Source: Atopsyche davidsoni (taxonomy: Eukaryota > Arthropoda > Insecta > Trichoptera > Hydrobiosidae). Taken from it: 64,000 bases of DNA. The position numbers were made by a program, and so were the translations under genes. Below, piece after piece: positions 21,701 to 33,700 of this stretch (its first letter is position 1; every line of letters begins with the position of its first letter). The notes beneath the pieces are model-generated. The model searched no databases. It had not been told where the DNA came from and was given only the letters and a program-made list of their open reading frames with translations. The stretch spans positions 2,418,001-2,482,000 of the forward strand of contig JAILWY010000028.1 of assembly GCA_022113835.1 (NCBI GenBank), given 5' to 3'.

Positions 21701-23590
21701 ATTGTTTATTATTATTGCGCTGAACGAACTTATTTATAATGTTAGATTAATTAAAATCTAAAAGAAATTTTGCACACGCTAGTTTGAAAAGATGTTATGC
21801 ATTGCCGCGAGGTATTATCACCTCCGATGTGACAAGTCTTAACATTCTCACGCATTATAACCGATGCGACTCGCGTTTTGATTGCACGAGCACGACTTCA
21901 GAAAAACGTTGGCAGGTTGCTAACGTTAGGCGACAGGTTTGATAATACCTGTAAGCGTGAATTAGGAGACAGCGTCGTGCAAGGTTACTTGATTTGAGAA
22001 TGTAGAAAGTACAGAGAAAGCAGTTTTGATTTTGTAAACATGTACAATTATTTTTATTTAAACTGTAATATAGCTTGCTAGTTTTTATGAATTGTAATCT
22101 AAAAAGAGTTATTTAATATATGCATACCAAAATATAATTGTTTTTTTATTATAATTCTTTGGTCCTTTGTACACAAGTAAAAATGTACTCGAGACAAATA
22201 CGTAAGTGATGTCTCGGTGTTTTCCAATTCGGTGTCAGTTGCGATGATTAGTATTTTCATTATAGGCATCTTGTTCTGGCGATGCGTTGTAGTGAATAGT
22301 CATGGATATTTATGATAAAGCTTGAAGCACCCTTGACTGATAAAAGAAATTATAAACTAGCATGGGTGGATGCTAATTCACCGAAGATCTCACCATCATC
22401 TTTGGTATTGCATATCTTTCAGTTCATTTAGACCAGAACACTTACGTTCTCTCTCGCACTACCCAGTCATTTTATTTACGATCAACGCAAACTTCGACAC
22501 CGCTCATGATTGCTGTACAATACCCAGCTAGCGGATAATCACATAACTTTCGGCAATTAACAGATTAATATCACTTTATTCAATGTCCGAATTAAGTTCT
22601 AATTGAACTCATTGTGAATAAAGATCATTTGCGTATTCTGAAGAAAGCTTTTATTAAACTATGCAGATGTTTTTATAATAGTGATTTATGTGGTTACAGC
22701 TGGCTGGCGGAGTTGCGTAAGTGCCTATCGGGTCGTCCATGGCTTGTCACCACTTGACCCGAGGAATTGAAAACTTGGCTGCAAATTAATCAGTCAATGA
22801 TTCTGCCTCACATCGTTAGACCATGACTTGACTGATTTTAATTTACTATAAGGCCAAACAAAGGACATTATTCTTCCATACATTATATTTATTATGGTTA
22901 CAATTTTTCTTCTTGAAAAATAAATGCTTTTCTCTGCAGGATACATCGCAACCTGTGGATTAGTCGTAGCGCATGCTGGGACCATCTTCAATTCATAACG
23001 ACAGCTACCAAAACCTACGCACATACCTATTCTAAAACACAGTATATGATATATTCTAATCCCCGAAGATGAAACGAGAGCAGCTCAGCATCCAACAAAC
23101 TATACTTCCGATATTCCTTAACACAAAAGTTATAAAGAAAAATTTAAATGCCAATATAATATTAGCTGCCAAGATATGTTGAATTGGTTTTAATTATTTT
23201 ACCACCGTCTTACGACCTAATCATCTTTGTTTATTGACTTGAATTTATATATTATAAATTTGTAACGTAAATATATTTTATATATATATATATCATGGAA
23301 TTAACTTACATTTTTAAGCTTGTTCAAAATGTCAAAAAGTAACGTTTGGTTTGTCGTTCTCATGAAAATGTATTATTAGGAATGTTCGAGTGTTCGACTC
23401 TGCAGTGGACGATGGACGGAGCAATAGAAATTATTACCAATAATAGATCCTCAGATGGAAATATACTGATTGATTCATACTAAATAATATACACTTGGAT
23501 CTATATTAGCTCAAACTCAAAACTTTAGAAATTGTTATTTGATACGTCAGAAATTTAACGTTTATAATATCTTGTCTATCAGAGGAACTA
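18750..23590. other. AT-rich intergenic DNA
   Basis: Between PPP1R15 and the ABCB gene. I see no supported gene. A frame at 19070-19270 has a faint zinc-finger look but is not convincing. A small hAT-type element is listed separately. The remainder is unstructured AT-rich sequence. Confidence 0.5.
19577..19674. mobile_element. very short hAT-like MITE
   Basis: Ends CAGGGGTGTACAGAC and, in reverse, GAGGGGTGCATAGAC, flanked by TTTATAC on both sides (19570-19576 and 19675-19681), a near 8-bp target duplication. Length about 98 bp. Confidence 0.6.
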
Positions 23591-23596
23591 TGTTTT

Positions 23597-23975
23597 AGGT
23601 TACTATCGTGATTGGAGTAGCAGAGAATAAGATAACTAGATGTATCTACGCAATTACTACAAAATGTTACCGATTTGTATATTACATTATCCGATTGGTC
23701 TGAACTTTGACCTTGAAAACATCAGACCTATCATATAACAGGTTTTAAAGTTATCGTCAATGTAGTAATTGCTTTTTAGTAGCAGGTAATAAGATAACTG
23801 GATGGTAGCTACACAATTACTGCAAAATGTGCATTATCTGATAGGTCAGAACTTTGACCTTGAATACTTGAAAACATTGACCTATCACGTAACAGCTTTT
23901 AAAGTTACTATCGTTATCGTTTTTCAGTAATAGGGTAAGACACAACTAGATGTAGCTTCATAATTGCTGCGAAAT
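23597..23975. repeat. tandem repeat, about 155 bp x 2.5
   Basis: Units start with versions of TAAGATAACTAGATG at about 23627, 23787 and 23934. Each contains the phrases ACTTTGACCTTGAA, GACCTATCA and TTTTAAAGTTA. Copies have drifted by point changes and small gaps. The phrase GACCTATCAGAT recurs elsewhere (46.85, 53.78 and, reversed, 41.54 kb). Confidence 0.6.
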
Positions 23976-24119
23976 GCTGTCGTGGAGTATTTATTGGCTG
24001 GCTTTTGGCCAATATTGCAAAATGAAGCCTGCAAGGCGGTTTAGAATGCTCGGTACATTGCCATACTTGCAAAACTTTAATCGACTCCCAAGATCCAGTC
24101 ACCGCGCAGTGCTCTAGAG

Positions 24120-24602
24120 CAGTGGCCCTCAACCCTGTGCCCGCGGGCACCATGGCGCCCGCCGACCGTTTTACGTGTGCCCGCCGCTGTGCGACCACGA
24201 TAATAAATTATTTATGTTTACAATAAAATGCTTAAAAATATATATATTTAGTAATTAAACAGAGAAATATAAGCGAAAGTTATTATATCGTTATAATTTT
24301 CAAAATAATAATTCTTTGTACATTTTAAAGTTGCTGTTAAAAATAATTTTTCGTTGCATATTTGCCCAAACTACCAGAATTTTTATACTTATATTTACTA
24401 CTTATTATTTATTTTAAATAAAAACATAAACAATAATTTTTATATTTTATAATTATATTTTGGAATTAAATTATTTTTTGTGCATTATATGTATTATTGA
24501 CTATGTCCAACTATAAATATACCTTGAAAAAATAAATGATGCTCGCCGACCGACAGACATTCTAGAATGTGGTATTGGATGCAAAAAGGTTGGGGACCCC
24601 TG
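24120..24602. mobile_element. non-autonomous hAT element
   Basis: Left end CAGTGGCCCTCAACC and right end, reversed, CAGGGGTCCCCAACC (12 of 15 match). Flanks are CTCTAGAG (24112-24119) and CTCTGAGG (24603-24610), an eroded 8-bp duplication as hAT transposases make. The interior is AT-rich without a transposase frame. Confidence 0.65.
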
Positions 24603-24626
24603 CTCTGAGGGGATATAATGTCTCAG

Positions 24627-24783
24627 CCGCCTACACGCGCTGCGACACAACCGGCAATAAGTCAAAAGCGTCCCTTCATTTTGGGGTGTTTTTTTATAGT
24701 ATACGACGCAAAAAAGTACGACTTCCATTGGACAGTTACCGTTCGGTTGTCGGTTGTGTTGCAGCGTGTATAGTGCGCTTTAA
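24627..24783. mobile_element. MITE with GCCTACACACGCTGCGACAC ends
   Basis: Starts CCGCCTACACGCGCTGCGAC and ends GTTGTGTTGCAGCGTGTATA. The two are inverted repeats of each other. A second right end follows within 80 bp (ending about 24858), suggesting a nested or duplicated copy. It belongs to the most frequent element family in this window (see also 43298, 47472, 49765 and 54838). Confidence 0.65.
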
Positions 24784-26027
24784 GCCGGCTACATATGCTA
24801 GATATCTTTTGGCCAGTTACTGTTCGGTTGTCGGTTGTATCGCAGCGTGTATAGGCGGATAAGTAAATAAAGCAAAACTGAAAAAAACTACGAACAAAGG
24901 CAAACATGAAAACATTTTCTAACTTCACTTCTCAAATGTAAAGCCGCGTTAAATAATTTGATATAAAAGCCCAACGACTCGCAAGATAAAATTTCTGACC
25001 TATCAAAACACAATTTTAAAATATACAATGTTTTACAAATCGGTCTGTATTTTTTGTCGTTGTGTATAATCTTTGAGTAATTCATTCGACTACAGTAGAT
25101 TTTAAAATAAAACTTATATCTGTTATTAATTCTGATCAATCAAATATTTAACTATAACCATTCGAAGCATTTTGGAAGTAGAAAGATATCGTGGATGCAG
25201 AATTTGCTCCGGTCGATGGTCATCAATCTCGTCACGTTTCCAGGTTAACGGTCTGCCGGGGGGTACGCCTGGAAGGAAAGGCCAAGGCGAAGCCCAACGA
25301 GACGCGGAAGCCGGCGAGCCCTGCCGGAAATGGTTTTAAGGCCAGCCATAGCCGATGGGAGTTTTTCCCATTGGTTGATGTTTTCGACGTTTCGGTCGTC
25401 CCTTCAAGCAATGGTTGCTATGTGGATTCGAGCGCACCTCTCCGAGAAAATCAGACGCGCAGTGTTCACCCTCGACTCTGCTTTTGATAATAATATTTCT
25501 ACTATTTTACAAATTTTTCCATCATCGACATCAATTGTGATTGTCAGTCGTGTCGCAGCGTGTGTAGTCAGCTTTGCGTACTTTGCCCAGCGCGCAATTT
25601 TGAAATCGCGTAAATAAAATCCGCACTAAACGGGACCGCGGAAAATAAAATAAACACACTTGGACGCTGTCCGTCAGTTATACAGTTCATGCCTCGCAAT
25701 AAGATTTACCGTGACCTTGAATCTTCCTCTCACGAAGAATGCATTATTTATCGCCCGCCGTGTATACTGCTTTTAAATCAATTGCCAATATACATGTTAA
25801 CCTCAACTAATAGTCATTAAAGTGTAGTATTTGTTGGTTACGCCGATTTGGTTTCGTTGCTTTAAACTATATTTTTTTTATTCGTAGAGTAACACGAAGT
25901 AATTAATTTCGATTAGTATAAATATATATATTTTATAATACAAACGTTTATTTTTGTGGGAGAGAAAAAAATATTGTTTTCAAAGAACAAACAATATAAG
26001 CTTTTATTGCTATGCTTTTTGCTTACG

Positions 26028-27420
26028 ATTACGATTTCGAATATCGGTGTTCGTGGTTATGTTTTAAAATATCGATATTCGTAGTTATGCTTTAAAAATA
26101 TCCTAATTCAATAAAAATATCGATACTATTAAAATATCAAGGTTCATTTTTAAATTATGTCTTTTATGCTTTTGAAAATATCGATGTTCATGATTGAGTT
26201 TTAAAGATAACAACGTTCAATTTGATTTTTTGAAAATATTTATGTTCACGATTGTGCTATAAAAATATCAATGTTCAATTTCAAATTATGCCAATAATTG
26301 TTTTGAAAATATCGATGCTCACAATTAATCTTTAAAAATAACAACGTTCAATTATTATTTTTTTAAATATCTATGTTCATGATTGTGCTATAAAAATATC
26401 AATATTTAATTTAAAATTATGCCAGTAATTTTTTAGAAAATATCGATGTTCGCAATTAATTAATTTAATTATTTGAAAATATCGATGTTCATCATTGAGC
26501 TTTAAAAATAACAACGTTCAAAAATTTTTTTGAAAATATCGATATTCATGATTGAGCTTTAAAAATAACGTTTAATTTCATTTTTTGAAAATATCGATTT
26601 TCATGATTGAGCTTTAAAAATAACAACGTTCAATTAATTTTTTTTAAAATATCGATGTTCATGATTGAGTTTTAAAAATAACAGCGTTAAATTAAAGTTT
26701 TTTGAAAATATCGATGTTCATGATTGAGTTTTAAAAATAACAGCGTTAAATTAAAGTTTTTTGAAAATATCGATGTTCATGATTGAGTTTTAAAAATAAC
26801 AGCGTTAAATTAAAGTTTTTTGAAAATATCGATGTTCATGATTTAGTTTTAAAAATAACAGCGTTAAATTAAAGTTTTTGAAAATATCGATGTTCATGAT
26901 TGATCTTTAAAAGTAATAACGTTCAATTTAAATTTTTGAAATTATCGATGTTCACGATTGAGTTTTAAAAATAATAACGTTCAATTTAATTATTTATAAA
27001 TGTCGATGTTCATGTATTTAAAAATAAGAACGTTCTATTTAAATTTTTGAAAATATCGATGTTCACAATTAAGTTTTAAAAATAACAACGTTCAATTTAA
27101 ATTTTTGAAATTATCGATGTTCATGTATTTAAAAATAAGAACGTATTTTAATTTTTGAAAATATCGATGTTCACGATTGTATTTCAACATATCGGTATTT
27201 ATGATTAAGCTTTTGAACGATTTAATTTTAAAAATAACAACGTTCAATTAAAATTTTTGAAAATATCGATTCACGAATACGGTTCACGAATGAATACAAT
27301 AAAAAATATCGATATTTATGATTATCCTTTTGCGATTGCGCTATAAGAATAACAGCGTTCAATTAAATTATTTGAAAATATCGATGTTCACGATTGTGCT
27401 GAAAAAATATCGATGCCCCG
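26028..27420 (+). repeat. satellite-like array, about 59-bp unit with ATCGAT
   Basis: Units read TTTGAAAATATCGATGTTCA then TGATTGAGTTTTAAAAATAA then CAGCGTT plus a variable A/T linker. Copies at 26701, 26760 and 26819 are near identical with a period of 59 bp; the outer units are diverged. About 20 ATCGAT words are present. The array stops about 90 bp before the proposed ABCB transcription start and about 220 bp before its first ATG. Confidence 0.85.
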
Positions 27421-27642
27421 TTCCGATACCTCGTTTCTCGCTGAGCGAGGACCGAATGCCGAAGATAAACGAGCTGGCGTGAGATGAGGCTCGGCGCGGG
27501 GCCGGCGGGGCTCAGTCGGCATCAGCTCTTGCCGGCGAGCGCTGCTCCTCCTCCAGCACCAGCCGCGCACCCACCGGGGAAGACCCTCAGAGCCGCTCGC
27601 CTGGAGTGACAGCCGTTGTTTTGTTCGTCCCTCAAACCGATT
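27421..27642 (+). promoter_or_regulatory. ABCB promoter A and 5' UTR
   Basis: GC content jumps abruptly after the tandem array. An initiator match TCAGTC lies at 27512-27517 (proposed start A27514), giving a 129-nt leader before the ATG at 27643. No TATA box is seen. Confidence 0.45.
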
Positions 27643-27779
27643 ATGGCCGACGCGAGTGCTTCCATCGGGAAGAGCCAGGACATGCCCACCAGGAATATTT
27701 TCAAGGGGAAAGGAAGAAAAAGCTTGTCCCTGGATTTTAAAGCTAGATTCAAGAAGACGTCCTCCACTCTAGATGAACT
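27643..27779 (+). CDS. ABCB1-like: ABCB alternative first exon A1
   Basis: [20 protein letters not shown] is followed by a basic, serine-rich stretch ([20 protein letters not shown]). It ends in phase 2 at GAACT|GTGAGT and, with the first base of the exon at 42203, forms Leu. The basic RKSLS and KKTSS sites are possible kinase targets. No signal peptide, as expected for a polytopic pump. Confidence 0.8.
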
Positions 27780-30700
27780 GTGAGTATTTTATAATTTATA
27801 TATATTATATCGTAATGACAACGATACGCTCGTGCAGTATTGTTGCAAACTCTGTGCTTATGCGTACTTCAAGTTCCGAAAGGCTGATTTTGTATTGATT
27901 GAGCGTGCACGTACATGTCTTTTTAAACAAATATTAACCTGTTAAGTGGAGTATCACAAATCAAACCTGCCTGCACTGGCAGTAGGCTGGGCACGATGGT
28001 CGTTGCTGCACAGTGCAGTGAAGGCCGGATCAGACCAGACTGCTAACGATCTGTCGAAACGGCGTCGTCTTCCCGACGCGGCGTAACTTTTTAACTTTAC
28101 TACCGCTTGCTTTTTTTTTTTTTGTCTATGCTCACCAAAGCCGGTTTATGAATTCGCAAAAGCCAGCACTGTGCCAATAATGTCTTCTCCTTCGGGCGCC
28201 TCTCCTCACTGAACGCATCTCCATCCTGGGACAGTCTTATGATTATCTGAGCTAGGACGTCTTTCGCTCTCCGCGTATAAATAATGATCTACAAGCGAAA
28301 ATGCTTTCTTGATCTTTTCAAAATTATTTTGATTTTTTTTATATATAATGTTAAATTAAGCCTCAATACATATATATGGAAGGTGTGCGATGCAGACAAG
28401 TATCGACGATGGTGTCAATACGCACGAGAATAAATATTGACGGTGTGCAACCGGTCTGAGGCTCGGATGCCCTCGAAGGAATTCTCGGGCAATGCTGCCT
28501 GCACACACACACGCGACACCTACAACCGAAAAATATTAAAAATACCCAAAAAAAACTAACAGACTAACAGCCAAACAGTAACCCGCGAGTAGCATCATTA
28601 TAAGCGTTGTTTACTTTAAAAAAAAAACATTCATAATAGAACAACGGTACTAATGGGTTGCCGATTGTGTTGCCACGTGTTCAGGCTGCTTAAATCTACC
28701 TACTAAAAAAAAACAACTAGTACCTTGCGAAAAGCGCCATCATTAGCGTTGTTTACTTACCCAAAGCGCACAAAAGAAGAGAATGGTTTGTTTAATGACA
28801 AGTCGGTTGTGTTGCAACATGCGCAGGCTGCTTAAGTGGCGATCTTGAATGTAACGCCGATAGGCTGCGATAAAATGCGTCCATTCACTGCCCCGACAGC
28901 GGATTCCCACGCCGAGCTTAATTACACCTGGCAGCAGTGCAGCCTCACAATAGTAAGGCCGAAGGCGAAATCTTACAAATGGGATTAGTGAATTTTTTAA
29001 ACTCTTTTCGTCTATCTTTAAAGTTGAATACCCGAAACGTTTAAAAAAAAAAAAAAATTTTTTTTACATTTTCTCGTCGTTTCACGTATGAATCGATCAC
29101 ACCAAAGCGAGCTGGATTTATATTTGTAACGCCTTCGCTAGACGGATGACTGCTCCCAGACACGCTCGAGCTGTCTCTAGTCTTGCATGGCTACAATATA
29201 TATATTTATTTACTTATATATATATATAAATTAATTAATGAAAATTTTCTAAATAATATAAATAAAATGATTACAAAACGTTAAATTTTTTAAAAAAAAA
29301 ATGACAGTCTAAATAACAAACAAAGAAAAAGCATGTGACCGATCGGTTCAAAGCATTCACTGCCGTCGTGTCCGGTCCTTTACGTTTCCGGCATTTGCAA
29401 AAACTGCGTCTCGAGGGTTCGAACCCGAGGCTTCACGGTCTGCCGCCGCCAAGAAGACTCGTCCACACTCAAAACGTAACATCTGTGTCATCTGATAAAA
29501 TGTATTTCGGCTTTAATATAAAACTTCACGCCATTGTTTGGAGTCAATGGAGTCGTTTTCAAGGACGTATTTTTTATATCTTAGGATAGAAACAATTAAT
29601 TCATTGTTGAAATAATTTTATAATGGAAATCCTGTCTCTCGGCTAAACAAAGAATATACCTGTAAGATTCTCGTGTCTCATCTGATCTACTATCTCGTTA
29701 GAATAAAATTGGTTTCTTGGGTGTTGAGCCGCTTAAGTTTTTCTGTCCTCGTTATGGGACTGATACGTTCTCCGTCTGTTTGGTATTAATTTTTCGCGTG
29801 TCTTTCACAGCTGGTTGGATTTCTTGTGCTGGGACCATCGTCAGGGATCAGGGGACAAAGTCCCTGATGAAGGTCCCAGCACGGGGACCGAAACGTCGGA
29901 GTACCGAAACATCTTTTCTCGTATTTTATATTTAAAAAATATTGATATTTAATAAAACTATTGTACAACCTCGTTATACTTTTGTATCTATGAAATCCGC
30001 GGCGTAATGGTGTCATGATCTGCTTTTTATTTTTATCTGGATATCTTTGAAACTACGAAATATCAAGACTACTATGCCGATAAACCAAGGCTTACGAAAA
30101 GCTGGCTTAGCATATGATTATGAATAGCACGAACAAGCTTAAATAAATATTACAATTATATTGAAAAAACTGTATTTTTTTAGGTAATCGATCTTCATAG
30201 CTAATTGACGATTCAACTTATTTCTCCAATCATATTTATCATCATTATGTGTAAACGATTTTCTAAAAAAGAATTTTCAATGTCTTCATTTGAAAGTTGA
30301 CGAAACTAGTCACAATAAAAAACTAAATATTTTTTATTTAAACATATTTTATATTTTACAAAATACACGTTTTATTTCAAATTTCAACGTTAAATATTAT
30401 ACGTTGTTTCTTTTGGGTATATTTTTGGCTAGTATTTTTTTTTTATTATTATGTAATGAGGATTTAATTAACTTGACTGTGGCTTATTATTATCTCATTT
30501 TAACTAATTTGCAGATTAAAACTATAAATAACTACACCAAAGAATGACGCACAGAGAAAACTCAGCTCACGTCGAAACACACAATGGTTTAGTTTGAGTT
30601 AACTAAAATTCGATAGTTGATGACGGAGATGTTTAATGATCAGCGGAAACGCTTAGATATATATTTAAAAAATCCGCATTTTCCACCCACACAAGTGCAT

Positions 30701-33700
30701 TGTGTGTAAAAAAGCTCAAGTGATTGATTCACACATTGAAAAGGCATCGTCTTGGATAAAGTTTTCGACGATTTTTCTCGCCGTTTCGAATGTGAATGTA
30801 TCTGCTGCTTGTGCAAGGCTGCTATTCTGTGCCCTGAGCGTATGTGGAGGATCGGTAATGCAGTAGTGGGCTTGAAGTGATTGTGAAAGGATGTATTCTG
30901 GAAGTACCTTGTAGAGGTGGAGGGCTCTTGGCATTTTTTTTCTCAGATCGAGGGAAAGGATTATATAGTAATGCTATTGGGCAGCAGCAATACGCATAAT
31001 CCTCAAATATAAAATGCGATGTAGAAGGTCACGGAGACCCACCACACTATTTACCATAAAAAAAACCATGAACAGACATAGATATATATTCAGTGAGAAG
31101 GTCTCCAACTTCGTATGAGGAGAGGCACCTGAAAATGAAGATACAACATTTTGTTTACAAATGAAAATACCAACAGTAAAAATTTATCGGTGATATTTAA
31201 AAAATATGCCAGTTTATACATTTTATTATATAATAAGTGAGAATTCGTTTTGCATATTGTATTAATTTTTTTTTAATAAAAAAAAAAACAGGATGACCTT
31301 TTAACGATGTACGAACGTGTCTTTACGATTTACAATGTTTTAACTATGCAGAAGTTAATTTACAAAATCAGACAGCTGCAATCCGAAAAATTTAAGCAGC
31401 AGAAATGTGGCTTTATAGGAGAACCCTTAAAACACCATGGGTTGACCGCGTCAGAAATGAGAGAGAGCTCGTGACGATGGGAAAAAAGCGTATAGTCTCC
31501 TATTTTTGCTATATTTTTCCGAAACAATAAATATAGCATCCCGCAGAAAATTGTCTTATCAAAAATCGAAGGAAAAATGGGTATCGGACGGAGGAAACTA
31601 GCGTGGATGCGGAATTTACGTCAGTGGCTTAAAGTCGGAAGTACGGCCGAATTGGTGAGACTGGAATATTTTCGATGAAATGCTCACTAAACTTCTACGA
31701 GGAGAGGCTTTAGAAGAAGAAGACAGATGCTGCAATTATTTTATTTGGGTCGCTATTCGGTTTTCGGTTGTGTCACAGCAATAATAATCAAATTTCTGTT
31801 ATAGGGTATTTACTCCATTTTTAAGCTTAATGTCATTTAATAATATTATACGTTTTTATAATACAAACACGTGGAATATATTTTCGATATCGTATATTTC
31901 AGGAGTTAGCAACAAGTCGATCGCGATAATGATTAAGTACATTTTTACCATCAAAATACCATCGTGATTTGTGTGGGATTCGAACCCACATCCCCAAGCT
32001 AACATGGCCGGTGCATTACCAACTATACCAACGAATCACTAGTACTAGGCAAGAATTTTTAACAATCATATCCTATAAATGAAACAACGTACTTATTATG
32101 CTAATTAAATATTAATTACGTGTATTCCGCACCTCCTTCTGCTTAGCCTGCACTTATGACATGTTTTATGATAAAACGCATACTTTATGTACACAGAAGT
32201 TGGCCACCCCTGGTAAAGTTGAATTCCACGTATACATATATACACACACAGCAAGTGTAGGTTCAATTTTCGTGGACCTTAGCTGCAGAAGTGACGGAGA
32301 AGCCCCTCAGGTTGAGTGGCCACGCGACCTGGGCCGGTGTACCAGATAGCTGGAGACAATGCCTCTGTCATGCGAACTGCATCCAAGGTCCTGGCCACTC
32401 CACACGCGACTATCCTCGCTGCGATTTTAGATCCCAGGACTGGCAACAATACTTCCGAAAACAAGCAAAGTAGTGTATTGGCTCCTGCTGAAAAAGTATC
32501 AGAAGAGCTTTGTATATACAATACGGAAGAACCCGAGGACCATAAAACATGCAATGAAAAGGTCGATAATCCCGATTCGCTGAAAGATCTTGTCGGTGTC
32601 GCGCTGTGGGTTGGCCCGTGTAAAACGGGCTGAACTCCTCGAAGGACTGGCTGTCGTGGTGAAGACACTCAGACCTTCTCTCCTCGCGGCTGTTACGTAA
32701 AGCCTCGAGATAACCCAATTTTAAGTAATAAATTGTGAACAACCAACGCGAGATACACGTTTTTTTTTTTTCGTATACTCGAGTTTTTTTTTTGATAATT
32801 TTCTGGTCCGTTTTGCGAAAAATCGACTTTAAATGCAAAAAAATTTAAATGCAAAAAGTTAGATATAACTCTTCTTCCGAACAAAATATATTTTTATTGC
32901 TTGTAAAATTTACTTTTAATATGATAAATATGTGTTTTTCCGATTGAAGTGTAGTGTTTTGGAGATTCGTCATGTCCCTGTTCTAAGAGTCCTAAACATT
33001 CAAAAGTCTTTTTTTAAATTGGAATTAAAAGATTAAATATAAACTCTGTGCGATTTATTATTTTAAAAATACAAAAAAATATCTTTAACAAACTTTGGTT
33101 TTGAAATGTCGTCATTTTATCAAATTTTTCAACATCTTCAAGATTTTATTTTACCCTGAAAATGGACGTTAATTAAATAATAAAAAATAGGTAAATATAA
33201 TTTATAGTTTTTTTATATACTCTATAAAAAAATCAACTTTCGACATAGAAAAATAAAGTGACAATTAAATTAATTAAATGACACGATTTCGCCCCCAACC
33301 GATAGCGTGCCTTAATTTTGGGTGTTAATTTATTTGCGTCAAAGATGAAACTACAATTCGGTAGTCAGTAAGACTGCTTGCCTTGATTTCGGACTCGCCG
33401 CACGCCACTGCTGTATACGCATACAGTCAATAATGGTAATTAGTTGATTTTGTACGGAAACATGCGGAAATAGACAGTGAAGTACGTCGACTTTGCGGGT
33501 GTATTAACAGATAAGCTGTCTGGGTAAACATTTCTTCACGTGGCCGTGAGACTTGCGTCAATAAGAATTAGAATCTCCAGAAGTGCGCCTCTATTCGATT
33601 AGGGGACCCTCGACAAGGCAGTGGCGTGCGGTGCACTCACGCATTGCATTGCACGCCCTCAAAGCAACTGAACCAACACGTTAAAGTATCCAAATCCTAT

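Noticed and set aside
22692..22714. Seventeen-base segment between GTTACAG and GTAAGTG that could be a microexon
   Set aside because: No neighbouring exon or reading frame to join; chance acceptor-donor pairs are common.
26028..27420. CRISPR-like array
   Set aside because: Units are contiguous, A/T-rich and drift gradually, with no constant-repeat plus unique-spacer structure; the host is a eukaryote.
29410..29440. GGTTCGAACCC, a tRNA T-arm or B-box-like word
   Set aside because: No A-box, acceptor or anticodon stem can be drawn around it; it is a simple palindrome.
30716..30934. 72-codon minus-strand ORF as a LINE protein
   Set aside because: The element tail indicates the opposite strand is sense, and the frame is not kept in the other copies.
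31964..32039. Functional tRNA-Thr gene
   Set aside because: U33 is replaced by A, two stem mismatches are present, and the same sequence with a SINE tail is repeated elsewhere.
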